DNA of 64,000 nucleotides from assembly GCA_963748405.1 (NCBI GenBank), contig CAVVIT010000008.1, positions 124,001-188,000 of the forward strand, in the 5' to 3' direction. This stretch comes from Fen-1273 sp963748405. Its GTDB lineage: Bacteria; Bacteroidota; Ignavibacteria; UBA10030; UBA6906. Positions 44,025-52,814 of the stretch are shown in pieces (within the stretch, counting starts at the first letter, position 1; each line of letters starts with the position of its first letter). The notes below the pieces were generated by a model that had not been told where the DNA came from, ran no database searches, and was given only the letters and a program-made list of their open reading frames with translations. Both the position numbers and the translations under genes were made by a program.

Positions 44025-46250
44025 ATGAAAACATTGCTGCGTCTCGCGTTGCTGTGTTCCTTCCCCGTACTCTGGTGGTCGTGCAAGATGGCGTCCCCCA
44101 CCGCTCCCGCCGAACCGCCTCCCGATGTGATCATCCCTTCGACCACAAAGCACGTCAGCGCGGCGGATCTCGCCTCTTTTGTCCTTTCTGAAGACAGCAC
44201 TTCGCTCGTGATCAAGGCTGGCAACTCCACCCTTGACAACCTGAGGGTTAACGACGTTCTGGTCAGCGAGAGAGGCATGGGATTGATCCGCATGGTCACG
44301 TCGGTGACCCACGGAAACGGACAGAACACGCTGCAGACAAAACAGGCGGCTATAACAGATGCCATACAGAAAGGGAGCATCGCGATATCGCGCAAGTTCT
44401 CTGCGGGCGACACGCTCGCAACGCTCTACAAAGGACGGGGCGTATCAGTCCGTAAGCCAAAGGATGGCTCTGACGGTTTCACGTTCACGCTCCTCAATAC
44501 GGTCCTCTGGGATAACGACGGGAATCTGTCGACAACCAACGACCAGATTGTCGCCAACGGAACGATCACGATAACGCCCACCCTTACGTTCAGCATGACG
44601 ATTGACAACTGGCACGTAAAGAACCTCCAAATCGCTGCGACAGTAACGGAAGACCTGAACCTCAGCGTGGGAATGACGCTGGTAGACATCGACATCTCCA
44701 AAAGCAAAGAGATCTACAGATCGTACCTCACGCCGATTGTGACATTTGTGGGCATCGTGCCCGTTGTCCTGACGCCTCTCATGACGGTCAGCGTCGGAGC
44801 AGATGCGAAGGTCGAAGTCGCCGTTACTTCCGATGTTCGACAGCATGCTGAATTGACCGCCGGGATCGCGTGCAATGAAGGAGTATGGAGTCCTGTCACC
44901 GACCTTCAAAACACCTTCGCGTTTGACCCGCCCTCCGTAACTGCGACAGCTCAGTTAAAAGGCTACATCAGCCCCGAATGGAGCTGTCTGCTTTACGGCG
45001 TCGTGGGGCCCTACATCACGGCTTCCCTTTACGGTGAGCTTGACGCTGATATTACGAAGACCCCGTGGGCGGTTTTCTACGCCGGAATTCAGGCGGGAGG
45101 TGGAGTCAAGATCGAGGTGCTGTCTCACGAGCTGGCCGACTTCTCGATAGATAACATTCTCGACTACAAGCTTCAGCTGTGGCAAAGCTCGACCGCCCCT
45201 TCGGGAGAGATCAGCGGCATCGTACGGGAGGCATTGAGCGGCACGCCATTGGCCAATGTCCAGCTTAGTGTATTGAATGGGAATGCGACGGTCTCGACTT
45301 CTCATTCTCAAAGCGACGGGAGCTATTCGATCACGGTACCCGCTTCCAGTGGGTATCGGATGATATGCAGCCTCCAGGGGTATCTCGATGCGGAGTATGA
45401 CAACATCAGCGTCACTGCAGGTCAACAGAACGTGCTCCAACCGGTACTTCAGATTAACCAGTCATACTCCGGGACGGGAACCGTCACCGGAGTGATCCAG
45501 AACGCGCTTGACGGCACAGGGATTGCTGGAGTTTCCCTGGTACTGCGAAAAGGGATAAACGTGGTTACCGGCACATCGGTTGCATCTACCACGACTGATG
45601 CGAGCGGTAGTTATTCGTTTTCGGCCATTCCGGCCGGCAACTACACCGTGGCCGCCGACCTCCAGGGATACAATGCGACGACATTCGCCGTCATCTGTCT
45701 GGGAGGACGGTCGTCGACAAATCAAAATGCGACGATGTCGCCGATACTCAGTGCGGGGGAGACCCGCATCGTGCTTACGTGGGGAGCAACGCCATCCGAT
45801 CTGGATTCACATCTGACAGGACCGCTCGCCGACGGTTCACGGTTTCATATGTACTTCATGTTGGCCGGAACGCGGAGCCCCTGGCCGGACACCGTAACTC
45901 TCGATCATGACGTTATAAACAGCTACGGTCCGGAAACGACGACATTGCATAACCAGATTGCCGGGATCTATCGTTTCTCCGTCCATGATTATTCAAACAG
46001 GCAGAGCACATATAGTTTTGCGTTGGCAAATTCGGGTGCTCAGGTGCGGGTATACAGGAACTCGGGTCTTGTTGCCTCATTCAACGTGCCACCAAATATT
46101 GATGGTACCCTGTGGACGGTCTTCGAAATGTCCGGCAATGCGATCACCCCGATTGATCGTCTGAGCTATGTCACAGACCCGGAAAGTGTTCAAAAAGTCG
46201 GATACCAGAGCCCGGACCTGAGACTATTCAGAGATCTTCCGGGAAAGTGA
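44025..46250 (+). CDS. Lipoprotein with two carboxypeptidase-regulatory-like domains
   Basis: 741 aa; the lipobox WWSC gives Cys 20. About 350 residues without a recognised family are followed by two carboxypeptidase-regulatory-like Ig domains at about 395-480 (GEISGIVREALSGTPLANVQ) and 485-570 (GTVTGVIQNALDGTGIAGVS). A C-terminal beta region begins ETRIVLTWGATPSDLDSHLT, the DUF2135-like pattern of surface-exposed proteins. It is probably an outer-membrane surface lipoprotein. It belongs to the run of secreted proteins between the transporter and the proline-rich repeat gene. Confidence 0.78.
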   Translation: MKTLLRLALLCSFPVLWWSCKMASPTAPAEPPPDVIIPSTTKHVSAADLASFVLSEDSTSLVIKAGNSTLDNLRVNDVLVSERGMGLIRMVTSVTHGNGQNTLQTKQAAITDAIQKGSIAISRKFSAGDTLATLYKGRGVSVRKPKDGSDGFTFTLLNTVLWDNDGNLSTTNDQIVANGTITITPTLTFSMTIDNWHVKNLQIAATVTEDLNLSVGMTLVDIDISKSKEIYRSYLTPIVTFVGIVPVVLTPLMTVSVGADAKVEVAVTSDVRQHAELTAGIACNEGVWSPVTDLQNTFAFDPPSVTATAQLKGYISPEWSCLLYGVVGPYITASLYGELDADITKTPWAVFYAGIQAGGGVKIEVLSHELADFSIDNILDYKLQLWQSSTAPSGEISGIVREALSGTPLANVQLSVLNGNATVSTSHSQSDGSYSITVPASSGYRMICSLQGYLDAEYDNISVTAGQQNVLQPVLQINQSYSGTGTVTGVIQNALDGTGIAGVSLVLRKGINVVTGTSVASTTTDASGSYSFSAIPAGNYTVAADLQGYNATTFAVICLGGRSSTNQNATMSPILSAGETRIVLTWGATPSDLDSHLTGPLADGSRFHMYFMLAGTRSPWPDTVTLDHDVINSYGPETTTLHNQIAGIYRFSVHDYSNRQSTYSFALANSGAQVRVYRNSGLVASFNVPPNIDGTLWTVFEMSGNAITPIDRLSYVTDPESVQKVGYQSPDLRLFRDLPGK

Positions 46251-46296
46251 AATTCTGAATCATGAGACACTCAGGCTTTCATAAGGAGGTGCACAG

Positions 46297-47817
46297 ATGA
46301 CACATATCATTGCTGTCGCTATGCTATCCCTGGCATGGGGATACAATGCTCCGCAAGATCCGGTCGACGACTTGCAGGATCCTCAAGAGACGGCGGTCTC
46401 TGCGACAATCATGCCAGGGGACGAAGGGCTCGATTTGACGGCCCTGGTTGCGCTTGCGAGAGAATGCAGCAACGCTCAGGACCTTGAATTCAAACTGAAC
46501 CAGCCGGGGTCAATTAACAATGTTGATCTGGACCACACAGGCACTATCGATTATATCTATGTAAGTGAATACCTGAACGACGACGTGCGGGGTTTTTCAT
46601 TGTACGTCGATAAGGAGGGAATGACCAAACAGGAGATTGCAACAATTGAGTTTACCGAACAGCCGGATAACACTGCAAACGTTGTTGTTGTTGGGAATGA
46701 GTATTTGTACGGGGAAGACGCACACTACGAATCCAGCGTCGTATTGGCCGATCTGCTGCTCTGGTCGTATTTGATGTCCGAGCATCCGTATTATCACAGC
46801 CCGTGGCACTACGGTTACTATCCCCGGTATTATCATGTTCGGCCGACTCACGATTTCAACACTTACCAGCGACGGGTTTACAATGATCGTCGGACTGTCG
46901 TGGTTAACAGAACGCCCGCGCCAGACCATCCGTCGAGATCTCCCAATGCGATTTACTCTACCAGCAGGTACACACGCGATATCAGACCGGTGACCTACAA
47001 TGTGGCCCCTTCGGCCGAACCAAACCGACCTCCGGTCTACATTAAAACGCCTCCTGTGGCGCCTCATAGGGTTTCGGACAATCTCAATCCGGTAAGGCCT
47101 CCTATGCATGTTTCTGGTCCGACGCCGGGCAGGTTGAGGGACGAATTGAACCCACCGCGCACAACTCCTGGATTCAAGACGCCGGAAAGATCAGGCCCGT
47201 ACGCCCCCCCCGTGATAAGAACGCCGGGGTACAAGACACCTGAGAAGTCGGGACCCTACACTCCGCCGGTGACCAGAACGCCGGGGTACAAGACACCTGA
47301 GAAGTCGGGACCCTACACTCCGCCGATGACCAGAATGCCGGGGTACAAGACACCTGAGAAGTCGGGACCCTACACTCCGCCGGTGACCAGAACGCCGGGG
47401 TACAAGACACCTGAGAAGTCGGGACCCTACACTCCGCCGATGACCAGAATGCCGGGGTACAAGACACCTGAGAAGTCGGGACCCTACACTCCGCCGGTGA
47501 CCAGAACGCCGGGGTACAAGACACCTGAGAAGTCGGGACCCTACACTTCGCCGGTGACCAGAACGCCGGGGTACAAGACACCGGACAAACCTGCTCCTTA
47601 TACTCCACCGGTGAACAGAACTCCCGCAGTCAGGACTCCGAGCGCGCCTGCTCCCTATACTCCACCGGTGAACAGAACTCCTGCGGTCAGGACCCCTAGC
47701 GCCCCGACTCCAAGTGTACCGACTCCGCCAAGAACCATGAGTTCCCCGGCACCCAGCAAGCCATCAGCTCCTCCTCCCAAGCCGAGTACCAATGACAATA
47801 AGAAGAAGGGAAAATAG
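46297..47817 (+). CDS. Proline-rich protein with 19-residue tandem repeats
   Basis: 506 aa behind an AAGGAGGTG site eight nt before ATG 46297, the strongest Shine-Dalgarno in the window. The N-terminus (MTHIIAVAMLSLAWGYNAPQ) is a weak export signal. A folded part of about 150 residues follows with many acidic and aromatic residues, then a His/Tyr-rich stretch (YYHSPWHYGYYPRYYH). Nine or so copies of a 19-residue repeat (RTPGYKTPEKSGPYTPPVT) end in a Lys-rich tail. The repeats would form an extended polyproline-like stalk. No known family; a cell-wall or surface spacer is likely. An ordinary intergenic hairpin follows at 47888-47917. Confidence 0.78.
   Translation: MTHIIAVAMLSLAWGYNAPQDPVDDLQDPQETAVSATIMPGDEGLDLTALVALARECSNAQDLEFKLNQPGSINNVDLDHTGTIDYIYVSEYLNDDVRGFSLYVDKEGMTKQEIATIEFTEQPDNTANVVVVGNEYLYGEDAHYESSVVLADLLLWSYLMSEHPYYHSPWHYGYYPRYYHVRPTHDFNTYQRRVYNDRRTVVVNRTPAPDHPSRSPNAIYSTSRYTRDIRPVTYNVAPSAEPNRPPVYIKTPPVAPHRVSDNLNPVRPPMHVSGPTPGRLRDELNPPRTTPGFKTPERSGPYAPPVIRTPGYKTPEKSGPYTPPVTRTPGYKTPEKSGPYTPPMTRMPGYKTPEKSGPYTPPVTRTPGYKTPEKSGPYTPPMTRMPGYKTPEKSGPYTPPVTRTPGYKTPEKSGPYTSPVTRTPGYKTPDKPAPYTPPVNRTPAVRTPSAPAPYTPPVNRTPAVRTPSAPTPSVPTPPRTMSSPAPSKPSAPPPKPSTNDNKKKGK
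47161..47673 (+). repeat. 57-bp tandem repeats with 114-bp higher-order pattern
   Basis: Six nearly identical 57-bp units run from 47218 to 47559, with diverged units before (47161-47217) and after (47560-47616, 47617-47673). In the core the units alternate between GTGACCAGAACG and ATGACCAGAATG at the junctions, so they were copied as 114-bp pairs. All stay in frame. Confidence 0.93.
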
Positions 47818-47887
47818 TCGATCGTGTCGACACTGTGTACCCGGTCTCGCGTTCGATCTCGACGATTCGCGATCCTGTATTACGAAG

Positions 47888-47917
47888 AGAGGCGCCCCCC
47901 CCCCATGAGGGGCGCTT
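47888..47917 (+). terminator. Possible terminator hairpin after repeat gene
   Basis: GGCGCCCC pairs with GGGGCGCT around an ATGA loop that includes a C10 run. No U tract follows, so termination is uncertain. Confidence 0.35.
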
Positions 47918-48126
47918 CCCTTCCGTTGGGTGCCCTTGGAGGCCCCACAAACGCCTCAGTGTGTCCATTCGCTCGAAGGTCGAGTCTCTTCACTTAGGAC
48001 CCGTGGATCGTGTGCCCCTTCGACGAAAGCCAGACGAGCGTCCGCAGCGCAGGGAATTGCCCTGATGGATCCGGAGATTGACGCGAGGGACCGTGTATCT
48101 GGGCCCGCTCTGTCTGGTGTCCCTCC

Positions 48127-48155
48127 TTGATGATCTCAAAGAAAAGGGGTATAAT
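48127..48155 (+). promoter_or_regulatory. Sigma70-type promoter upstream of GT39 gene
   Basis: TTGATG and TATAAT are separated by 17 nt. Transcription would start near 48162, leaving a leader of about 120 nt before the gene at 48283. The leader contains the hairpin at 48190-48222. Confidence 0.6.
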
Positions 48156-48189
48156 ATTTAGGTCAACCTGATCTCCTGGTCATTGGAAT

Positions 48190-48222
48190 AAGCCTCCGCG
48201 TCACCCAGACGCTGGAGGCTTT
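48190..48222 (+). promoter_or_regulatory. Leader hairpin downstream of promoter
   Basis: AGCCTCC and GCGTC on the left pair with GACGC and GGAGGCT on the right, leaving a small bulge and a short loop. A weak T-rich stretch follows. It could attenuate or stabilise the transcript of the GT39 gene; both are inference. Confidence 0.45.
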
Positions 48223-48282
48223 GCATTTTCGGCCAGACCTCTTGTCTAAATTACTCTCGATTCCGCATCATCCCGCAACATA

Positions 48283-49839
48283 ATGTCAATTGTGCGTCAA
48301 GAGATGTATGGAGCAGATGATCGCGACGTGTTGACGGGTACCGGCGTCTTGATCCTGCTCGTTCCCCCCGCCGTCAAGCTCCTCATGCATCTGCTCGTCA
48401 TCGGGGGCTACGGCCTCCACGGCGACGAACTGTACTACCTCGCCTGCAGCGTTCATCTCGACTGGGGGTACGTCGACCAGCCGCCGCTTTCACTCTTCCT
48501 GCTCCATATCCAGAGGGTCCTCTTCGACGACTCCCTGGTGTCCATCCGTATTCTCTCCGCCGTCTGCGGATTCTTTACCGTGTTCCTCACAGGGCTCCTC
48601 GCGCGGAAGATGGGGGCAGGGGTGTTCGGACGACTCTTCGCGGAGATCTGTGTCCTGATCTCCCCCGTGTATATGGCGGAGAACCACTACTACTCGATGA
48701 ACGCTTTTGATGTCCTGTTCTGGGTTGCGGCTCTGTACGTTATCGTCGACCTCATTGAAGGGGGAAAGCCCTCGCTCTGGCTCTGGTTCGGTGTCGTCAT
48801 GGGGGCGGGGTTCGAGAACAAAATCAGCGTTCTCTTTCTCGCGTTCGGGCTCGGCGTGGGCCTTCTCCTGACGAAGGAGAGGCGGATCCTCTTCTCGCGA
48901 TGGATCTGGGCGGGGGCGGCCGCTGCGATTGTCCTCATGATCCCGCACGTCATATGGCAGTACGCGCACGGCTGGCCGACGCTCGAATTCATCCACAATG
49001 CCCGCGCCTACAAGATGGCGGCGATGCCTGTCCGGGCGTTCATGTTCGAGCAGGTCATGCTCGACGGCCCGCTGAACGTCATTGTCTGGGGAACCGGGCT
49101 CATCGCGCTTCTCTTCTATCCTCCGTTCTCCAGGTTCCGCTCCATTGGATTGTGCTACATCGCCGTGCTCGCCCTCTTTCTCCTCCAGGGGGGAAAACCC
49201 TACTACCTGGCGCCGATATACCCGGCGCTCTTTGCCGCGGGCGCGATGATGGTTGAGAAGTGGGTGAGTCGAACCTGGGCGAGAGCCGGGGCCGCTGTGC
49301 TTTTCATTGCCGCAGGCGCCCTCACGGCGCCGTTCGGTATGCCTGTGCTCCCCGTCGATAGCTTCATCAGATACCAGCATGCAATCAGACTCCGCCCTCC
49401 AAGCGGAGAGAAGAATGCAGAAGGAGAGCTCCCCTCCTTTTTCGCGAGCATGTTCGGCTGGGAGGATCTCGTGTCCACGGTCGATTCCGTCTACCGGTCG
49501 CTCCCTCCTGAAGACCGGGCGGGATGTGGGATATTCTGTCCGAACTATGCCGTCGCGGGGGCGAACGATTTCTACGGAAGAGGGGGTGATCTCCCCCGTG
49601 CGATATGCGGTCACAACAGTTACTGGCTCTGGGGAATGGGCCCGTATACCGGAGACGTCTTGATCATCGTGGGGGGAAACGCAGGGGATTTGAACGGGCT
49701 GTTCGGCGATGTGTCCGAGCGAGCCCGCTTCAGGCACCCGTATGTCCAGCCGCAATACGACGGACTTCGCCTGTTCGTCGTGCGGAAACCAAAGCTGCCT
49801 CCCGGGCTCCTGTGGCAGCGGGTGAAGATGTATATCTGA
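48283..49839 (+). CDS. GT39/ArnT-like membrane glycosyltransferase
   Basis: 518 aa with about 10-12 membrane helices. The first periplasmic loop carries Asp-Glu (GYGLHGDELYY, residues 48-49), and WGYVDQPPLS follows, as in dolichyl-phosphate-mannose and ArnT-type transferases that use polyprenyl-phosphate sugars. The last 130 residues form a soluble periplasmic part. The expected role is transfer of a sugar from an undecaprenyl-phosphate carrier to lipid or protein outside the inner membrane. No clear ribosome site precedes ATG 48283; ATG 48304 is an alternative. Confidence 0.88.
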   Translation: MSIVRQEMYGADDRDVLTGTGVLILLVPPAVKLLMHLLVIGGYGLHGDELYYLACSVHLDWGYVDQPPLSLFLLHIQRVLFDDSLVSIRILSAVCGFFTVFLTGLLARKMGAGVFGRLFAEICVLISPVYMAENHYYSMNAFDVLFWVAALYVIVDLIEGGKPSLWLWFGVVMGAGFENKISVLFLAFGLGVGLLLTKERRILFSRWIWAGAAAAIVLMIPHVIWQYAHGWPTLEFIHNARAYKMAAMPVRAFMFEQVMLDGPLNVIVWGTGLIALLFYPPFSRFRSIGLCYIAVLALFLLQGGKPYYLAPIYPALFAAGAMMVEKWVSRTWARAGAAVLFIAAGALTAPFGMPVLPVDSFIRYQHAIRLRPPSGEKNAEGELPSFFASMFGWEDLVSTVDSVYRSLPPEDRAGCGIFCPNYAVAGANDFYGRGGDLPRAICGHNSYWLWGMGPYTGDVLIIVGGNAGDLNGLFGDVSERARFRHPYVQPQYDGLRLFVVRKPKLPPGLLWQRVKMYI

Positions 49840-49864
49840 TCAATGACCTGATGGAGAGTTCACC

Positions 49865-50737
49865 ATGAAATTCTCATTGATCCTGCTCGCTTTTTGCCTA
49901 GCACTCTCTTTGGACGCCGGATTTGCCCGGGACAGAAGGGACGTCGTCTTTCTGAAAAACGGAAGCATCATCAAGGGGCAGATCGTCGAAATCATCCCCG
50001 ACAGTCTTGTGAAGATTGAGACGGCCGATGGGAGCATGTTCGTGTTCAAAATGTCCGAAGTCGAGAAAATCACAAAAGAGAACATCGCGCCGGCCGTGCC
50101 GGCCTCGGAAGACTCGGCCGCCTCGACGGAAGAGAGTGGGGCCGTCCGCCATTTTGCGCTCACCGGCGGGGCGTCATTCCCCCTGGGTGACCTTGCGTCT
50201 TCCTCCAGCGGGTTGGCGAAAACGGGATACACGATCGGGGGGGAGTACGAGGTCCGGTTCGGGGATATCGTCGGGTGGATCACTCAATTTGATTTCAGTT
50301 ACAACCCGGTTGACGAGGATGCGATGCGGGCCCAGCTGGGAATTTCAAATTATCCCTCCGTCGGGCTGTCGACGAAGGGTTGGTTCCTGTATGTCCCATC
50401 CACGGGGATAAGGGTCACGGGGACGCTCTCCCCGGGCGCATCGGTGTTTGTCGCCGGCACAGTGGGGATCGCATTCGGGAACTCTCCGGAGTTCACGCTC
50501 ACCGGGCCCGGAGGATCCGTATCGCAGGCATCCGCCAACAGCTCAGCGTTTGTCTTTACGGTCTCCGGCGGTTTCACGATCGGGGATTCGTTCCGACTGG
50601 GCGTGAAATACCTGTCGTCGACGCTCAAGTACGATGTTTCCATGTCCGGCGTTGTCGGGGGTGAGAATACGTCCGGGTCGGGGAATCTGGAACAGCAAAC
50701 GAGCGTGCTCTTGCTCGAAGCAGGCGTCGTGTTTTAA
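49865..50737 (+). CDS. Outer-membrane beta-barrel protein
   Basis: 290 aa. A signal peptide (MKFSLILLAFCLALSLDAGF) is followed by a short beta segment (DVVFLKNGSIIKGQIVEI) of a kind common at the start of FCB outer-membrane proteins, an Ala/Ser/Glu linker and then alternating strands from about residue 95 (HFALTGGASFPLGDLASS). It ends in LLEAGVVF with a terminal Phe, the usual barrel end. It starts 25 nt after the glycosyltransferase and may be co-transcribed. Ligand unknown. Confidence 0.85.
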   Translation: MKFSLILLAFCLALSLDAGFARDRRDVVFLKNGSIIKGQIVEIIPDSLVKIETADGSMFVFKMSEVEKITKENIAPAVPASEDSAASTEESGAVRHFALTGGASFPLGDLASSSSGLAKTGYTIGGEYEVRFGDIVGWITQFDFSYNPVDEDAMRAQLGISNYPSVGLSTKGWFLYVPSTGIRVTGTLSPGASVFVAGTVGIAFGNSPEFTLTGPGGSVSQASANSSAFVFTVSGGFTIGDSFRLGVKYLSSTLKYDVSMSGVVGGENTSGSGNLEQQTSVLLLEAGVVF

Positions 50738-50774
50738 CGTTCGCCGAAATCATACCGAACATCAGGGAAGTCGC

Positions 50775-52178
50775 ATGAAGACAAATATCATCTACGTGAA
50801 GGTTGTGTTTGCCGCCCTGCTGATCTTCGGGCCGGCCGGGCTCAATGCGCAGGTGGACCGGGTGGACAGCTGCATCGCCTCCCAGATGGCGATCAGGCAC
50901 ATCCCGGGTCTTGCGCTTGCCGTGATCCGTGACGGCGTGCCGGTCAAGATCAAGGGATACGGGTTTGCCAACCTCGAGCTCAATGTGCCGGTCACACCGC
51001 AGACGGTATTTCAATCGGCTTCCGTCGGCAAGCAGTTCACCGCCGCAATCGTGATGCTTCTCGTGGAGCAGGGAAAGATCCGCCTCGACGAGCCGATAAG
51101 CACGTATCTGCCCGATCCCCCGCCCGCCTGGCGGAAGATAACAATGAGGCACCTCCTCACGCACACATCCGGAATCGTCGACCACATGGGGGATTCTCTT
51201 GCGCCCGACCTTCGCCGGGACTACACCGAAGACCAGATGCTGGGCCTGCTCCGCCGGTATCCCCTGGCGTTTCAGCCGGGGGAGAAATGGGCGTATACCA
51301 ACGCGGGGTATGCGCTGATCGGAGTGATCATCCACCGCGTGAGCGGCAGGTATTTCGGCGACTTGCTCAAGCAGTACGTCTTCGGCCCCCTTGCGATGGA
51401 AACCGCGCGCATCATCAGCGAACCGGATATCGTTCCCAATCGCGCGGCCGGCTACCGGCTCGAGAAAGGTGAATGGAAAAACCAGGACTGGGTCGCCCCT
51501 TCGTTTAATACGACTGCCGCGGGTTCGCTGCATATCTCCATACTTGACCTCGTGAAGTGGGATGCGGCCCTCTCCTCCGGGAAAATCCTCTCGAAATCGA
51601 GCTATGATCAGATGTGGTCGCGTGTGCGTCTCACGAGCGACAGTCTCCACCCCTACGGGTTCGGCTGGATGCTCTCGCCGGTCAACGGACACCGCTCGGT
51701 ATATCACCCGGGGGGCTGGCAGGGATTCAACAACTGTATCGCCCGCTATCCGGATGACCGGCTAAGTGTCATATTGCTGACCAACCTCGCCGCGGACAAC
51801 CCTTGCAGGATCGCCCAGGCGGTGGCTGGAATTTACGTACCTGGACTCGCCATAAAGGACCCTCTGACGATCCCGGACTGCGAACCTGAATTCAGACGGA
51901 TCGTCGAAAAACTTGTCAATCCGCCCGATCTGCCCGACAGTGTGACGGGCCCGTTTACCGTCGAGTTTCGACCTAAGGCCGCATCCGCGCTACGATCCAG
52001 CCGATCGGTCATCGACCAGTTCGGGCCGGTACTATCGATCGATATGGTCGGCTGCACCCGCGAAGGGGGGACGACCACGCTCAGGTACCGTGTCCGGTAC
52101 CGGGCTTCGTCGCGTATCGCGACGGTCACGCACACACCCCCCGGAGAAGTCTCGGCCTTCTCTTCGTACGGGGAATGA
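50775..52178 (+). CDS. Secreted serine hydrolase, beta-lactamase/class C penicillin-binding family
   Basis: ATG 50775 opens a signal peptide (cleaved near GLNAQ), so in-frame starts upstream are rejected; 467 aa. The active-site SxxK is SVGK (Ser 83, Lys 86). The YxN motif is in AYTNAGYAL (about 173), and YHPGGWQGF marks the late HxG-type motif. About 120 extra residues follow the catalytic domain. The family includes esterases, D-aminopeptidases and class C beta-lactamases, and the exact substrate is open. The gene stands on its own, 37 nt after the barrel gene. Confidence 0.9.
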   Translation: MKTNIIYVKVVFAALLIFGPAGLNAQVDRVDSCIASQMAIRHIPGLALAVIRDGVPVKIKGYGFANLELNVPVTPQTVFQSASVGKQFTAAIVMLLVEQGKIRLDEPISTYLPDPPPAWRKITMRHLLTHTSGIVDHMGDSLAPDLRRDYTEDQMLGLLRRYPLAFQPGEKWAYTNAGYALIGVIIHRVSGRYFGDLLKQYVFGPLAMETARIISEPDIVPNRAAGYRLEKGEWKNQDWVAPSFNTTAAGSLHISILDLVKWDAALSSGKILSKSSYDQMWSRVRLTSDSLHPYGFGWMLSPVNGHRSVYHPGGWQGFNNCIARYPDDRLSVILLTNLAADNPCRIAQAVAGIYVPGLAIKDPLTIPDCEPEFRRIVEKLVNPPDLPDSVTGPFTVEFRPKAASALRSSRSVIDQFGPVLSIDMVGCTREGGTTTLRYRVRYRASSRIATVTHTPPGEVSAFSSYGE

Positions 52179-52311
52179 TTCTGTTCGACTCCCATTCTCC
52201 GGCGGCGTCTGTTGTTTGTCGGACCGGATTTGGGTAGTATTGATCATCCGGCGGCCGCCGCGTGTGCGAACGGCCGGCCGGCAACCCTGACACAACACTC
52301 GAGGCCTATCG

Positions 52312-52722
52312 ATGAAACTCGTACGTTGTCTTCTTGTCGCCTTTCTGGCGATAGCACTCGTGGGGGGGGCGGTTCTTGCGCAGGGGAAACGTGAGATAAA
52401 GCCCCGCAAGGGGCATGTGACGAAAGTTGTCACGGTGGTAAATCCGAAAACATGGAACGGCAGGGCGCCGGCACACCTGAAGTTCACGGGGACGATATTT
52501 GTCGCCGATCCCCCGGTGGACGTCGAATACACGTGGGTACGGAGCGACGGTGCACAGGGTGGAACCCAGAGGGTCACAATCAGAAGCGCGGGACAGGGAT
52601 TCACGGATACCTGGGATGTCGGTGCGCCGAGGGAGAAGATGAGGGTGTGGGAGCGCCTGCAGGTTCTCTCGCCGAACAAGGCGTCATCGAATCCGGCGAT
52701 CGCGGTCGTCAACTGCAAGTAG
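52312..52722 (+). CDS. Small secreted protein, 136 aa
   Basis: A clear signal peptide (MKLVRCLLVAFLAIALVGGA, cleaved near LAQ) is followed by about 110 residues of beta-type sequence (THLKFTGTIF-like strand, VDVEYTWVRSDGAQGG). The mature protein is basic at its start. No family is recognised. It is followed by a perfect palindrome and a second small secreted gene, which may belong to the same unit. Confidence 0.7.
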   Translation: MKLVRCLLVAFLAIALVGGAVLAQGKREIKPRKGHVTKVVTVVNPKTWNGRAPAHLKFTGTIFVADPPVDVEYTWVRSDGAQGGTQRVTIRSAGQGFTDTWDVGAPREKMRVWERLQVLSPNKASSNPAIAVVNCK

Positions 52723-52746
52723 TCGGAAACGCATTCGCGCGTCCGT

Positions 52747-52772
52747 GTGCCCTGCATGCACATGCAGGGCAC
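52747..52772. repeat. Perfect 26-bp palindrome
   Basis: GTGCCCTGCATG is followed after two nt by its exact reverse complement. It lies in the gap between two small secreted-protein genes, has no T run, and may be an operator or an RNA hairpin. Confidence 0.7.
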
Positions 52773-52814
52773 CGCGCGCGCGTGCCGATGTGAACGCATC
52801 TCCGGAGAACCGAT

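Larger units (their letters stand above)
47818..48282. other. Intergenic interval at right edge of the secreted-protein block
   Basis: This 465-nt stretch holds the C-rich hairpin at 47888-47917, a sigma70-type promoter at 48127-48155 and a second hairpin at 48190-48222. No convincing coding frame is seen. It marks the change from the less GC-biased block to the right flank. Confidence 0.55.

Noticed and set aside
47161..47673. CRISPR array
   Set aside because: Units are contiguous, in frame and code for proline repeats; there are no unique spacers.
48490..49755. 421-codon minus-strand frame
   Set aside because: Opposite the GT39 membrane protein; Glu/Arg/His-rich, no motif, no ribosome site.
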